Assembly (NCBI RefSeq): GCF_001634625.1
Contig: NZ_LRSE01000015.1
Span: forward strand, 1-64,000
Direction: 5' to 3'
Length of the DNA stretch: 64,000 nt
Source of the DNA: Croceicoccus bisphenolivorans
Lineage (GTDB): Bacteria > Pseudomonadota > Alphaproteobacteria > Sphingomonadales > Sphingomonadaceae
Part shown: in pieces, positions 47,193 through 55,821 of the stretch
Layout of the letters: every line of letters begins with the position of its first letter
How positions within the stretch are numbered: the first letter of the stretch is position 1
The notes under the pieces: generated by a model
What the model saw: only the letters and a program-made list of their open reading frames with translations
Databases searched by the model: none
Told to the model about the DNA's origin: nothing
Made by a program: the position numbers and the translations under genes

Positions 47193-47378
47193 TCAAAGCC
47201 CGGTGGGCTCATGGTTCTGCAGGTAGTGCTCCACCTTCTCCAGCGTCCGCCGACGTGGCCGCCGTCCCAATCGTAGGTCCAGCACAAAGCGCGGATCTCC
47301 GACCGCCCGCCGCCCGAAACGGGTGGCGGACATGTGGGTTTCCTTGAGATGACGCTCGATGCGATCCAGCAGCTTCAT
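47193..47378 (-). CDS. Small basic protein divergent from the S24 repressor
   Basis: A 61-residue Arg-rich protein. The text LLDRIERHLKETHMSATRFGRRAVGDPRFVLDLRLGRRPRRRTLEKVEHYL has the helix-turn-helix layout of short Cro-like proteins. A GAGG ribosome binding site stands about 8 bases before the ATG. It shares a 119-base divergent promoter region with the S24 repressor, in the manner of a cro/cI pair, and both candidate operators lie there. I do not recognise a named family. Confidence 0.65.
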   Translation of the reverse strand: MKLLDRIERHLKETHMSATRFGRRAVGDPRFVLDLRLGRRPRRRTLEKVEHYLQNHEPTGL

Positions 47379-47406
47379 GGCCTACCTCGAATCCGATTCC
47401 ACTTGT

Positions 47407-47421
47407 GTTCTTGTTATGTTC
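47407..47421 (+). promoter_or_regulatory. GTTC-N7-GTTC box (LexA-type operator) before the S24 repressor
   Basis: The sequence GTTCTTGTTATGTTC is an exact alphaproteobacterial LexA-box form and part of a longer direct repeat (GTTCTTGTTA/GTTCTTATTA, 11 bases apart). It lies 76 bases before the S24 gene ATG and 28 bases before the divergent small gene. A close copy is at 5952-5966. Confidence 0.65.
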
Positions 47422-47430
47422 TTATTAGGA

Positions 47431-47446
47431 AGACTCCATCGAGTCT
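47431..47446. promoter_or_regulatory. 6-bp inverted repeat before the S24 repressor
   Basis: AGACTC-CATC-GAGTCT, a perfect inverted repeat 51 bases upstream of the S24 gene ATG and 9 bases after the GTTC box. It is a possible second operator for the repressor. Confidence 0.4.
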
Positions 47447-47497
47447 AGGATGAATTCCTACACGCCAACCTGGACCGCCCCTTGAAAGGCGCCGCCG

Positions 47498-48133
47498 ATG
47501 GAGAATGTGAGAGAAGAGCTGGATCGCCTAATCCGGCAGAGAAACGTGGGCTATTCCGCGATTTCGCGGCTGCTCAATCGTAACCCCGCGTACATCCAGC
47601 AGTTCATCAAACGCGGCTCACCGCGCAAGCTGGACGACGAAGACCGGCGCATTCTTGCCCGCTTCTTCGGCGTTGACGAGCAGGTGCTCGGCGGCCCCGC
47701 ACTTCCCGTGCGCGATGGCCTGGTTGAAGTGCCGATCCTCAATGTCGATGCTTCGGCCGGCTTTGGCGCGATCGCGGAGAGCGAGACGGCGCATACCCGG
47801 TTCGGCTTTGACGAACGGTGGCTGGGCAAGCTGACCCGGGCCAAGAGCGCGAGCCTGTCGATCATCCATGTTCACGGAGAGTCGATGGAGCCGACACTGC
47901 GAGACGGCGACGAAGTTCTTGTCGACGCGTCCGATCAAGGCTCGCGCTTGCGCGATGGCATTTATGTGCTGCGCGCCGACGATGCACTCGTGGTGAAGCG
48001 CGTGACCATCCAGCCAGGTGGGCGGCAGATCACGATCTCGAGCGACAATTCGGCGTATCCGACCTGGACCGACGTCGACCGCTCGACGATCCATGTCGTC
48101 GGTCGGGTCATCTGGTTCGGGCGTTCGGTCTGA
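47498..48133 (+). CDS. S24-family (LexA/CI-like) repressor
   Basis: A 211-residue protein with an N-terminal helix-turn-helix (ELDRLIRQRNVGYSAISRLLNRNPAYIQQFI). The C-terminal S24 peptidase-like domain has the nucleophile Ser in HVHGESMEPTLRDGDEVLVD (about 128) and the Lys in DDALVVKRVTIQ (about 165). A possible self-cleavage Ala-Gly lies in VDASAGFG. Such repressors, for example SetR of SXT, keep conjugative elements silent until SOS-linked autocleavage. The GTTC box and inverted repeat upstream suggest autoregulation. The stop is 11 bases from the convergent HNH gene. Confidence 0.87.
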   Translation: MENVREELDRLIRQRNVGYSAISRLLNRNPAYIQQFIKRGSPRKLDDEDRRILARFFGVDEQVLGGPALPVRDGLVEVPILNVDASAGFGAIAESETAHTRFGFDERWLGKLTRAKSASLSIIHVHGESMEPTLRDGDEVLVDASDQGSRLRDGIYVLRADDALVVKRVTIQPGGRQITISSDNSAYPTWTDVDRSTIHVVGRVIWFGRSV

Positions 48134-48144
48134 TCTGCCGGGCG

Positions 48145-49065
48145 TCAGACCCCAGCAAATCGCTCGCGATGCCGCGCAACGAAGTCGGGACGCGGGTGCA
48201 AGCATTTGTCACGCGGCAGGCGGATTTGCTGCCCTGCTGGCGGGAAGAGTTGCAAGAGCTCTGAAGGCACCTTGTTGTGCGACACCAGCAGGCAGAGATT
48301 GTCATCGAAAGTGATGAGGTGGCGATCGAACAGCCAATGGGCGGTGGCTGACAGCGCTACGCCGTTCTGGACAATGTCCGGCCCACCGTCGGCAACGGAC
48401 CAGATATGCGCGGCCTGGGCTTCGGCCTTGCCGCCTCCATTGACTATTCTGAGGCCTGTGACCGCACAGGTATTCTCGTAAGCGTCGAGTACATGATTGC
48501 GGAAGTTTGCGTCCCGGATCTTGCGGTTTACTAGCATCTGCTCGACGCGCCGTTCCGCGAAATGATCGTCGAGCAGCAGATTGGTTTCCGGGTCGATGCG
48601 CGGCGCGTCGAGTTCAAGCCGGATCCGGTTGTCGGGATCGAGGGTCTCGGCGAGCCCTGCATTGACGATCGCCACGAAATCTTCGTTCTCGAGCACGCGG
48701 ACCGACTTGCCGCGGAGGCTCCGTCCGGCATCGCCTGGCCTAGCCATCTCGCGCAGGAACCGTTCAGCAAAGCGGCCGCTGCCATCCCGGTACGGCACGG
48801 GCTGGTCGAACTCGAGATAGTCGCGGACCCGTGCGTAGAAGTGGCTGGGGTCGCTGGGATCGGCATCGATCCGCTCGACGAAGGCGGCCGCGATATAGGT
48901 CATGCGGCCGCCAGCCACGCGGGTCTCGCGATAGACGATCCAGTCGCTCACCAGCTCTCGCGCGATCGATAGGTAATTGCTCGGGAAGTGATACCGTTCG
49001 GTGATCGCGTCATCGTAGCGCGAATTGCCGCTGATCTCGAAAACGCCCTTCACAGTCCCGCCCAT
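48145..49065 (-). CDS. HNH endonuclease-domain protein
   Basis: A 306-residue protein. The N-terminal part (ERYHFPSNYL, DWIVYRETRVAGGRMTYIAAAFVERI, HFYARVRDYLEFDQPVP) has the SRA/PUA-like layout common in this family. The C-terminal HNH part has CAVTGLRI, AQAAHIWSV, NGVALSATAHWLFDRHLITF. Proteins of this plan are widespread in bacteria and annotated only as HNH endonucleases; a role in restriction of modified DNA is possible. It is convergent with the S24 repressor and follows the relaxase gene in the same direction after 67 bases. Confidence 0.8.
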   Translation of the reverse strand: MGGTVKGVFEISGNSRYDDAITERYHFPSNYLSIARELVSDWIVYRETRVAGGRMTYIAAAFVERIDADPSDPSHFYARVRDYLEFDQPVPYRDGSGRFAERFLREMARPGDAGRSLRGKSVRVLENEDFVAIVNAGLAETLDPDNRIRLELDAPRIDPETNLLLDDHFAERRVEQMLVNRKIRDANFRNHVLDAYENTCAVTGLRIVNGGGKAEAQAAHIWSVADGGPDIVQNGVALSATAHWLFDRHLITFDDNLCLLVSHNKVPSELLQLFPPAGQQIRLPRDKCLHPRPDFVARHRERFAGV

Positions 49066-49090
49066 AGCCCAAGTCGATGAGCGCCAGGGT

Positions 49091-49117
49091 GCCTGGAGAA
49101 CGCTCCGCCGTCCAGGC
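49091..49117. terminator. Hairpin between relaxase and HNH genes
   Basis: GCCTGGA at 49091-49097 pairs with TCCAGGC at 49111-49117 around a 13-base loop, in the 67-base gap after the relaxase stop on the minus strand. There is no T-run, so this is weak as a terminator. Confidence 0.25.
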
Positions 49118-49132
49118 TCACCATCGAAAAGT

Positions 49133-52042
49133 TCAAATGCCGATTTCGAAGGGTTTGGTCCGCTCCTTGGTCAGTTCGGGCGGCTTCTTCGAATGATCGT
49201 CCTTGTTCGAGGCACCAGCGGCCAGGCCCTTCGCGGCTGCCTCGCGGAGCCGCTCGGTCACTTCCAGGGCCGAGGTCTTTTCGCCGGTGTTGTGGGCCAC
49301 GGCCTTTCCAAGCTTATCGGCACTGTCGACTACAAGGGTCAGGTGATCGCGCAGGCGTGTCACCGTGACGAGGAAGGTCTGCTGGTTGGCAAGGCTGCGT
49401 TCGCGGCTATCCATCACCGCAATCCCGCGATCCGAAGTGAGACCCTGGGCCATATGGGCATTGAGCGCGTAGGCGAGGTCGAGCCGCCTCAGCATCGGGT
49501 CCCCGCGCTCGAGTTCATGGCGCAGGCCGGATGACGTCACCAGCGTAACCCGAGCGCCGTCAACAGCCTCGATCCGCGCCTGGTCCGCATTGAACAGGCC
49601 CCGCCGATGATCGTTCTCGGTCCAGCGAATCCGGTCGCCGTCATGGACCGAAAGGCGCTTCTCTTCGAACAGCGCGAGCCGATCGCCCTTCTCGCCGGGG
49701 CGGATGCGGCTCGGGCGAAGGCTGCGCATCCTGCCCTTGCCATCGCGAAGGCGGACCTCGCGCGATCTGTCGTCGATGCTCTCGATCTTGTATTCGCCGC
49801 GCGGGAGGCGCTGCTGCTTGTCCGGGCTGCGAACCTCAAGGACCATGCCTGGGCGGTAGACAGAGAGGTATCGGAGCTCCTCACGGGTAGCATTGACTCG
49901 CGACAGCACAGTCAGCTCCAGCGCGGCCGTACCAAGCTCGCCATTGGCCTTGAGCCCGCGTTGCACCGCGTCGTTGACCGCGGTGCGCAAGAGCCGGCCA
50001 GAGGCATAGATCGCAGTCCCGTCGCGTTCCTGCGGCGCCAGCGCGAGCCATTGCTCGGCAGCAACCACTGCGCTGTCGCCCCTTGTCTCGATCGTCGAGC
50101 CTTTGAGATGGCCAAGGGCAGTATGGACATCGCCCAATTGTGCAGCGGCCTGGGCGAGACGCAGCTGCGGGTCCCGGCCGCGCAGGTTTGTCGTCATGTC
50201 CGCGCGCGCGATGCCCGCCTTCTGGACGAGATCGAAAGGCTTGCCCGCATCGACCGCGCCGAGCTGGCGCGTGTCGCCCACAAGGACAAGCCGCCGGACG
50301 CCGGCAAGATTGGCCAGCGATACCAGGCGCTCCTTGTCGTGGTTCGAGACCATTGAAGCTTCGTCGAGGACCAGCACCCGGTCGCCGAGCGCTTCCTTCG
50401 CCTCAGCCTGAAGGCAGGCATTTCCGAGGTCTTCCAGCAACGGCGCCCAGCTCTTAAGCAGCCGCGCCAAGGTCATCGAGGTGATGCCGGTATCGCGCTC
50501 CAGCATCTGCACCAGGGTGTTCTGGACTGCGAGCCCGATGATCTCCTTGCCTTCCTCGCCGAGGATCTGCGCCACGGGTTTCAAGACACTGCTCTTGCCT
50601 GCGCCGGCGACGCCCTGGATGGCAATCGTTCGGTGGGTCGATGCCAGGATCAGGCGTGCAGCCCCTTCCTGGCCTGCATTGAGGTCGATCCCGTGATTGA
50701 TGGCAGCGACGGCCTTGACCCTTGCGCCTGCTTCATTGCTGTCGAGAAGCGGAGCAACTGCATCCCTCCCAGCTTCGACCGCGGCGAGAATGCGATGCTC
50801 GCTAGCGAGCGCATCGCGCGAGGTCAGCCAGCCCTTGTGCTCTCCTGACCCTGGAACAAGATCGCCCGAACGGACCAGCGCATTGACCCGCGTTTCGACG
50901 GCCGCGATCGTTGTGGGCAACCCGAAATCCAGCGCTGATTTGTAAAGCGCCTCGCGCGGAAAGGCCGCTTCGCGCTGAGAGAGGTGGCGCACGGCAGAGG
51001 CTGTTGCCTGGGCTGCGGCAACGGTTTCACGGTCCTGTTTGAGCACGTGAGCCGGGATAAGCGGATCGGCAGCATTGCCTTTGATCCGCTCGGCAAAGTC
51101 CCGAAGCCACGCCTTGCCGCGCTCGATCAGGCTGGCGCCGGCTGCGAGTCCGCGAGGTGCTGAATTTGCCAGGGCCTGCGCCGTTTCAATCATGGCCGGC
51201 AGGTCGAGGCCTGCGGCCTGGGCATGGCCTTGCCAGCTCAACAAAAGCGCGCCCCGATCGGCGACTGCCTGCTTGGCGCTGCGGGTGTCGAGGGCAGCAA
51301 TCTTGCCGGCTTCCAGCCCCGGGCCGCGCCGCGCGTCGAGCACTTCCTGCCGCCGCGTGGAGAAGGACATGACCTGCTCGCGGGTAAAGCCGGCAGCCTC
51401 GAAATTGCCGTGCTTGCCGACGGGGCCCACCGCATAGCCGAGCTTTTCAGCCGAGAGGCGGAAGCGCGCCATCGTCATGCTGTTGAGCAGCGTGTTGAGC
51501 GACCAGAGCCGGTCATTCTTCAATGTCCGCCATTTGCCATCGGCGCCTTTCGTGACGTTGGCGACCACGGCATGGAAATGGAGATTGGGCTCCTGGTTGC
51601 GATTGGTATCGTGCTGGAACAGCGCCACGGTGAGGTTGCCCGTTGGAACCGTGCGCACTTTCCCGTTTTCGACGAGGCGCGTTTCGGCCGCGTTCCTCTC
51701 GGCCCATTGAAGCGTCTCGATCACCGCTTCGCGATAGGCTTCGATGATCCGCTTATCGCCGCCAACAAGGGCGAGGACCGACCAGCTCTTGGGCAGCGAG
51801 AAAGTGAGATCCGTACCGGCACGATGCTGGTTTTCATGGCCGACCCTGGTTCCGTCTGGGAGTTCGCCTTTGAGGAGCTTGTCGAAGACCACAGCATCAA
51901 CTTCTCCGGAAAGGCCAAGGGCTGCGGCGCCTGATCCGACCCATTGACCCGATCGGTCGGCGTCGGCGCTCGCATAGTAGTTGTCGGCAGCAAAGTAGCT
52001 GGCCGCGCCGGAGGCTGACCGGACATTGGCGACCGAAAGCAT
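49133..52042 (-). CDS. traI: MobF conjugative relaxase-helicase (TrwC/TraI type)
   Basis: A 969-residue protein from ATG 52040-52042, with AAGGAA upstream; longer readings extend into traD and are not real. The N-terminal relaxase domain starts MLSVANVRSASGAASYF with Tyr residues at about 17-24. It has HRAGTDLTFSLPKSWSVLA and the His triad region PNLHFHAVVAN (about 155). The C-terminal SF1 helicase has GVAGAGKSSVLK (about 478), VLVLDEASMVS (about 555) and late FLVTVTRLRDHLTLVV. It nicks oriT and unwinds the transferred strand. Length equals TrwC (about 966) and is much shorter than F TraI. It lies 43 bases after traD. Confidence 0.93.
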   Translation of the reverse strand: MLSVANVRSASGAASYFAADNYYASADADRSGQWVGSGAAALGLSGEVDAVVFDKLLKGELPDGTRVGHENQHRAGTDLTFSLPKSWSVLALVGGDKRIIEAYREAVIETLQWAERNAAETRLVENGKVRTVPTGNLTVALFQHDTNRNQEPNLHFHAVVANVTKGADGKWRTLKNDRLWSLNTLLNSMTMARFRLSAEKLGYAVGPVGKHGNFEAAGFTREQVMSFSTRRQEVLDARRGPGLEAGKIAALDTRSAKQAVADRGALLLSWQGHAQAAGLDLPAMIETAQALANSAPRGLAAGASLIERGKAWLRDFAERIKGNAADPLIPAHVLKQDRETVAAAQATASAVRHLSQREAAFPREALYKSALDFGLPTTIAAVETRVNALVRSGDLVPGSGEHKGWLTSRDALASEHRILAAVEAGRDAVAPLLDSNEAGARVKAVAAINHGIDLNAGQEGAARLILASTHRTIAIQGVAGAGKSSVLKPVAQILGEEGKEIIGLAVQNTLVQMLERDTGITSMTLARLLKSWAPLLEDLGNACLQAEAKEALGDRVLVLDEASMVSNHDKERLVSLANLAGVRRLVLVGDTRQLGAVDAGKPFDLVQKAGIARADMTTNLRGRDPQLRLAQAAAQLGDVHTALGHLKGSTIETRGDSAVVAAEQWLALAPQERDGTAIYASGRLLRTAVNDAVQRGLKANGELGTAALELTVLSRVNATREELRYLSVYRPGMVLEVRSPDKQQRLPRGEYKIESIDDRSREVRLRDGKGRMRSLRPSRIRPGEKGDRLALFEEKRLSVHDGDRIRWTENDHRRGLFNADQARIEAVDGARVTLVTSSGLRHELERGDPMLRRLDLAYALNAHMAQGLTSDRGIAVMDSRERSLANQQTFLVTVTRLRDHLTLVVDSADKLGKAVAHNTGEKTSALEVTERLREAAAKGLAAGASNKDDHSKKPPELTKERTKPFEIGI

Positions 52043-52085
52043 GGATCCTGTTCCTTCAAGCAAGGTGCCCCCTTGCTTTCGGCCC

Positions 52086-54416
52086 TCAAAGATCGGGTTC
52101 GTAGAAGTCCTGTTCTCCGCTCTCGACGCCGCCTTCGAGCAAGTCCCGTTCGGCCCTTTCGCGGGGATGTTCTCGCTCCTGCGGCCGCTCGACTGGCGGT
52201 GACTTGAGGCCAGTCGAACCGGGCTTGTCGCCTGGTGTGGTCGCGTTCTCCTCAGGCCCTGGCTGCGCCCCATCGGCCGCTTCACTTCTGCCTGAAAGAA
52301 GCGGTCCTGGTGGCAAGGTCGCGACTGTCCGAGCCGGCCCGATTGCTTCGGCATCTGCACCGGCCTTGCCTTCGTCGGGCGCTCCCCGCACCTCACGGGT
52401 AGGCATGGCTCGGGGATGTTCCTCGCCCTTTAGGCTTGCCTGATCCGCCGCAGGTTTCACGCCCTGCAGGTCGAGCTTAAGCTGCCGGGGGACGACCGGC
52501 TTGCCAGCACCATCGTCATTCGCGGCTGGCGCACCTTCTGCGGCTTCGGAAGGCGATGGGGGCGAAGAGGTGCCCGCCGCGGCTCCCTCATCCGGGGCAG
52601 CCCGCTCGGGAGCAGGTTCGGAGGCGCGCGCAATGAACCCCTCAGCGAGCCGGGGCAAGCGGCGCGGCACGAGCGTGACTGGAGCGGCCGGGAATCCGTC
52701 GGGGAACTTAAGGTAGCCGGAGAGCCTCGGCAGGTTCATGAACTGGTCGGGAAGGAGCAGTGGTTCAATCTGACGCCGGGGTGTCAGACTGACGGCGTCG
52801 CGAGCATTGTTGTACCCGTAGCTGTACCCTTCCTCCATATCGCGCACTTGGCGATGTCCAATGAAGTCGGAGCACCAGGTTGCCGTCTCCCGGTCGGCGG
52901 TTGCAAGGATGAGTTTGCTTCGAGCCAGCGAGGACAGGGTCATCGCCATGTTCTCGCCGTAGACCTCCTTGAGCTTGGCAAAGGCATGGACGCCGGTGAC
53001 TATCGCGCCGCCAAAATTGCGGGCGGTCTGGAGCCCTTTTTCGAGCGCGGGAAGGCGGTGGAGTGCCCCCAGTTCGTCGACGAGGAACCAGAGCCTGAGA
53101 TCAGGCGTGCGCTCCAATGTCATCAGCGTGTTCATGGCCGTGTCGAGCCATAAGGTGAGCAGCTGCGAACAGATCGACATGTCGACATAGCGTGCGGAGA
53201 GGAACAGGATCGAGCCCGGAGCGGAAATGCCGCGGGTCCAGTCCCGTACCGAGAAGCGCGGGCTATTGTTGGGCAGCAGCTTCAGCGCCTTGGCATTGGC
53301 GTTGAACACGGCCCGGATCGACTCTGCCATGCGCGCTGCTTCGGGAGCGGTCAGCGGGTCGGCCATGGTGCCGCGCATGAGCTTGTGGACCTGCGCAAGA
53401 TCGGCGGTCATCAACCGGGTGGCTAGCGCATGGTTGGTGGCCTGCCCGGTGCGCTGGAGATGCAGGCACATCTCCACGAAGAGCATGCGGGCCGCCAGCA
53501 CCCAGAACTGCTCCGAGCCGCCGCCGTCGTGCGGAACGAGCGCTTCGGCGGCGGCGTGGAATTCGCCCTCGCTGGTGCAGTCATGGAACACGCTCCAGGT
53601 CGGACAGCGGGAATCGAGCGGGTTCAGGATGATGTCGCGCTCGGGGTCGTAAAAGGCTTCGATAAAAGCCCCGGTGAGGTCGAAAACGACCGCGCGTTGC
53701 CCCCGCATCCGGGCCTCGCCGAGGAGCTGGCTAAGGGCCACGGTCTTGCCGGTGCCAGTTGTGCCGATCAGCATCGTATGGCTCTGCTCAAGGCGCCAGG
53801 GCCAAGACACGCCGGCGAGGTGAGCCGGGCCATAAAAGCCTGCTTCTTCGGTCGCTGCAGCGCCTGCCAGCCGCCATTTCCAGCCGAGCGCGGCTTGCAG
53901 TTCGCGGGCACGCTCCGTGCGGTTGTGCCGGTCGATTTCTGCCTCGAGCTCGTCAAGGGTGACGAGCATCGCGCCGCGCTCGTGCTTGCGCTCTTTGGAC
54001 TTGCCGCCGAACCGTTCGGCGAACCACCAAAAGGCGATGAAGGCCGGGACGAGGACGAGCGCTGAAAGGCTCATGCCGCGCCGGATGGCGGCACCGAGCG
54101 CAGTTACGGCCTCGCGCATCGGAGGAAAGTCGCGAACGACATCGAATGGCAGACGGACGGTGCCGCCACCGGCCAGCTTGAGCTCCACCAGCTTGCCGGG
54201 ATCAAGCTCCATGAAGGCGTAGCCCGAAGCGTAGAGATGCATCCACGCCAGGTAGATCTGGTGATCGGTAAGCGCCGAGGTCACCTCCCAGTAGGAGAAC
54301 CAGGCGGCGACGATGAAGGTCACCAACAGCGGGCCTTTGAGGCCGGCCGCGAACATGAAGCCGAAGTGGCCGAGGAGCTGGCTGCCGCGCGTGAAATTGA
54401 GGAGATTACGCTTCAT
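52086..54416 (-). CDS. traD: Type IV coupling protein TraD
   Basis: A 776-residue coupling ATPase. It has two N-terminal membrane segments (about 25-45 and 115-135) around a periplasmic loop, Walker A LIGTTGTGKTVALSQLL (about 215), Walker B WFLVDELGALHRLPALE (about 442) and FGGAIVTGVHAFAKLKEVYG. The C-terminal 180 residues are Pro/Glu/Ala-rich and probably disordered, ending in an acidic tail. TraD brings the relaxase-DNA complex to the secretion channel. It overlaps the accessory gene before it by 11 bases. Confidence 0.93.
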   Translation of the reverse strand: MKRNLLNFTRGSQLLGHFGFMFAAGLKGPLLVTFIVAAWFSYWEVTSALTDHQIYLAWMHLYASGYAFMELDPGKLVELKLAGGGTVRLPFDVVRDFPPMREAVTALGAAIRRGMSLSALVLVPAFIAFWWFAERFGGKSKERKHERGAMLVTLDELEAEIDRHNRTERARELQAALGWKWRLAGAAATEEAGFYGPAHLAGVSWPWRLEQSHTMLIGTTGTGKTVALSQLLGEARMRGQRAVVFDLTGAFIEAFYDPERDIILNPLDSRCPTWSVFHDCTSEGEFHAAAEALVPHDGGGSEQFWVLAARMLFVEMCLHLQRTGQATNHALATRLMTADLAQVHKLMRGTMADPLTAPEAARMAESIRAVFNANAKALKLLPNNSPRFSVRDWTRGISAPGSILFLSARYVDMSICSQLLTLWLDTAMNTLMTLERTPDLRLWFLVDELGALHRLPALEKGLQTARNFGGAIVTGVHAFAKLKEVYGENMAMTLSSLARSKLILATADRETATWCSDFIGHRQVRDMEEGYSYGYNNARDAVSLTPRRQIEPLLLPDQFMNLPRLSGYLKFPDGFPAAPVTLVPRRLPRLAEGFIARASEPAPERAAPDEGAAAGTSSPPSPSEAAEGAPAANDDGAGKPVVPRQLKLDLQGVKPAADQASLKGEEHPRAMPTREVRGAPDEGKAGADAEAIGPARTVATLPPGPLLSGRSEAADGAQPGPEENATTPGDKPGSTGLKSPPVERPQEREHPRERAERDLLEGGVESGEQDFYEPDL

Positions 54417-54735
54417 CGCTGCCTCCCCCGGGTGCGGAGGCGCTGAGCCCGAGCCGGGCGAGCCGGCGATTGTAGGCCTCGTGCGTACGCTGCCTCAACG
54501 AGCCATCGGTATGGCTGGCCAGGAGCGCTTCGAGGGCTACCGTGATGAACAGGTTTTGCCGTACCGGGTCGAGGGCCGCAGGCCGCTTTCGCGCTTCGTT
54601 TTCACGCTGCCAGGCATCGATCAGCTGATCGCGAATGACGATGCTGACGGAGACCTGTTGGTCCCGGGCTTTGCCCTTGATCCAATCAGCAAGTGGGCGG
54701 GGTACGTAGGTCTGAAGACTGAGATGCCGATCCAT
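54406..54735 (-). CDS. Relaxosome-type accessory protein (ribbon-helix-helix-like)
   Basis: A 109-residue protein. The start HLSLQTYVPRPLADWIKGKARDQQ followed by VSIVIRDQLIDAWQREN looks like a ribbon-helix-helix DNA-binding domain, and the C-terminal half is helical. Small RHH proteins encoded just before traD/relaxase genes often bind oriT. First gene of the mobilisation operon, directly downstream of the candidate oriT region. No named family recognised. Confidence 0.75.
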   Translation of the reverse strand: MDRHLSLQTYVPRPLADWIKGKARDQQVSVSIVIRDQLIDAWQRENEARKRPAALDPVRQNLFITVALEALLASHTDGSLRQRTHEAYNRRLARLGLSASAPGGGSDEA

Positions 54736-55318
54736 GTTCTGGGGTCCAATTGACCCTTGCGAACCCGGTTCGATCTTGCGGAAGACAGCGATGAGAATAA
54801 ATCAGGAACATTGGCGCGTCAATCTCGATAAACCGACCACACATCAGAGAGTTAGGCGGTCCCAATTTGCCCATAAATCGCGAATCCAAGGCATGCTTCA
54901 CCCTCAAATTGGTTTGACACCAGCCCGAAAATTCAGCGTATCACCCTGATATACCTATACTAAATCCGGCAGTGTCACTGCGTACGGTGTGCCTGTCAAG
55001 TTCCAATGTGCGCGGGGGTTTCCAGCACGCCCTGAGTTCCGTTCAATCGCTTGAATTCGCATCCTTATTCTCGGAGCGTGAGCAACCGGGTCGTTGCAGG
55101 GAAAAACGAAATTCAGGGCAAAAACGCCGCTGGGCTACCAACTGGCCTTAGTTATGTGGGAATTCCTCTCGGCGGGCCATTGCTCAGGGGGGGCAATTGC
55201 CCGGTCGTTTGAGCGGATCATGGGGACCAAGTAGTCATTACCGAGCCGTCCAGAGATCGAAAGGAGCTGGGGCGCATAACGATCGGGGATGCCCATCACT
55301 CCTACCCCTGCGAACAAG
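54736..55318. other. Gene-free region, candidate oriT
   Basis: Nearly 600 bases without a convincing gene stand directly upstream of the relaxosome-relaxase operon, the usual place for oriT. It is AT-richer than its surroundings (54780-54970). I see CAGTG-T-CACTG at 54970-54980, the 12-bp palindrome GGGCAATTGCCC at 55191-55202, and the promoter of the operon must also lie here. I cannot point to the nic site. Confidence 0.4.
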
Positions 55319-55352
55319 AAAAAGGGCAGGAACCGTTCCCGGTCCCTGCCCT
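55319..55352 (-). terminator. Rho-independent terminator of the 73-residue gene
   Basis: AGGGCAGG (55323-55330) pairs with CCTGCCCT (55345-55352), with ACCG/CGGT inside, and a TTTTT run follows on the minus strand (55319-55323). It lies 11 bases after the stop of the gene at 55363-55584. Confidence 0.75.
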
Positions 55353-55362
55353 GCTTGTCCGG

Positions 55363-55584
55363 TCAGAACTCATCGAGCATCGCCCCGTGGATCGTATGCA
55401 CCACGCGCGCTGCCAGATGCGCTGGAAGAGCGTTGTAGTCGCCCTCGTCAAGAGCGAAGTATCCAAGTTCGCGGTCCTCAACGATGTGCTGATCGAAGAA
55501 GCTGTGCAGCGCCCGCCGCTCTGCCACAGCCAGCGCGGCAAAGTAGCGTTCCGAGTTCGAACTGGTTCGAAAAATTGAAGCCAT
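55363..55584 (-). CDS. Small hypothetical protein
   Basis: A 73-residue protein preceded by a near-perfect AGGAGG five bases before its ATG and followed by a clear terminator, so it is very probably expressed as a single unit. The text (SNSERYFAALAVAERRALHSFFDQH, then ELGYFALDEGDYNALPAHLAARVVHTIHGA) is helical with no motif I know. Its position among ssb and mobilisation genes suggests an element maintenance gene. Confidence 0.72.
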   Translation of the reverse strand: MASIFRTSSNSERYFAALAVAERRALHSFFDQHIVEDRELGYFALDEGDYNALPAHLAARVVHTIHGAMLDEF

Positions 55585-55821
55585 GATATCCTCCTGATGT
55601 CTGCCGTTGACGGCAGGAGCAGGACGGATGGGCGTGTGACCGGCGGGTCAGGGATCGCCCAAAGGGCGACCGCGAAGCGGCGGTAGGGGTAACGATTTTG
55701 TCGGACCGTAGCGCAGCGAAGGGGAGGCAAAATGGTGGGACCCTGCCGTCCTTGACGCGCCGGTTGCACGGCCATCAGAATGGGAGAACGTGAGCCAGGC
55801 CCCCTCCCCTCCAGTCCCGAG
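55585..55821. other. Gene-free stretch with several short hairpins
   Basis: The region upstream of the 73-residue gene contains CTGCCGT-TG-ACGGCAG at 55601-55616 and a CGCCC-AAA-GGGCG hairpin near 55652-55664, followed by further GC-rich inverted segments. It may hold the promoter and structured leader of the small gene, or a small RNA. No gene seen. Confidence 0.3.

Noticed and set aside
52043-52396. N-terminal extension of the relaxase
   Set aside because: It overlaps the traD 3' end and has no relaxase resemblance; MobF proteins begin at MLSV, here at 52042, with a ribosome binding site.
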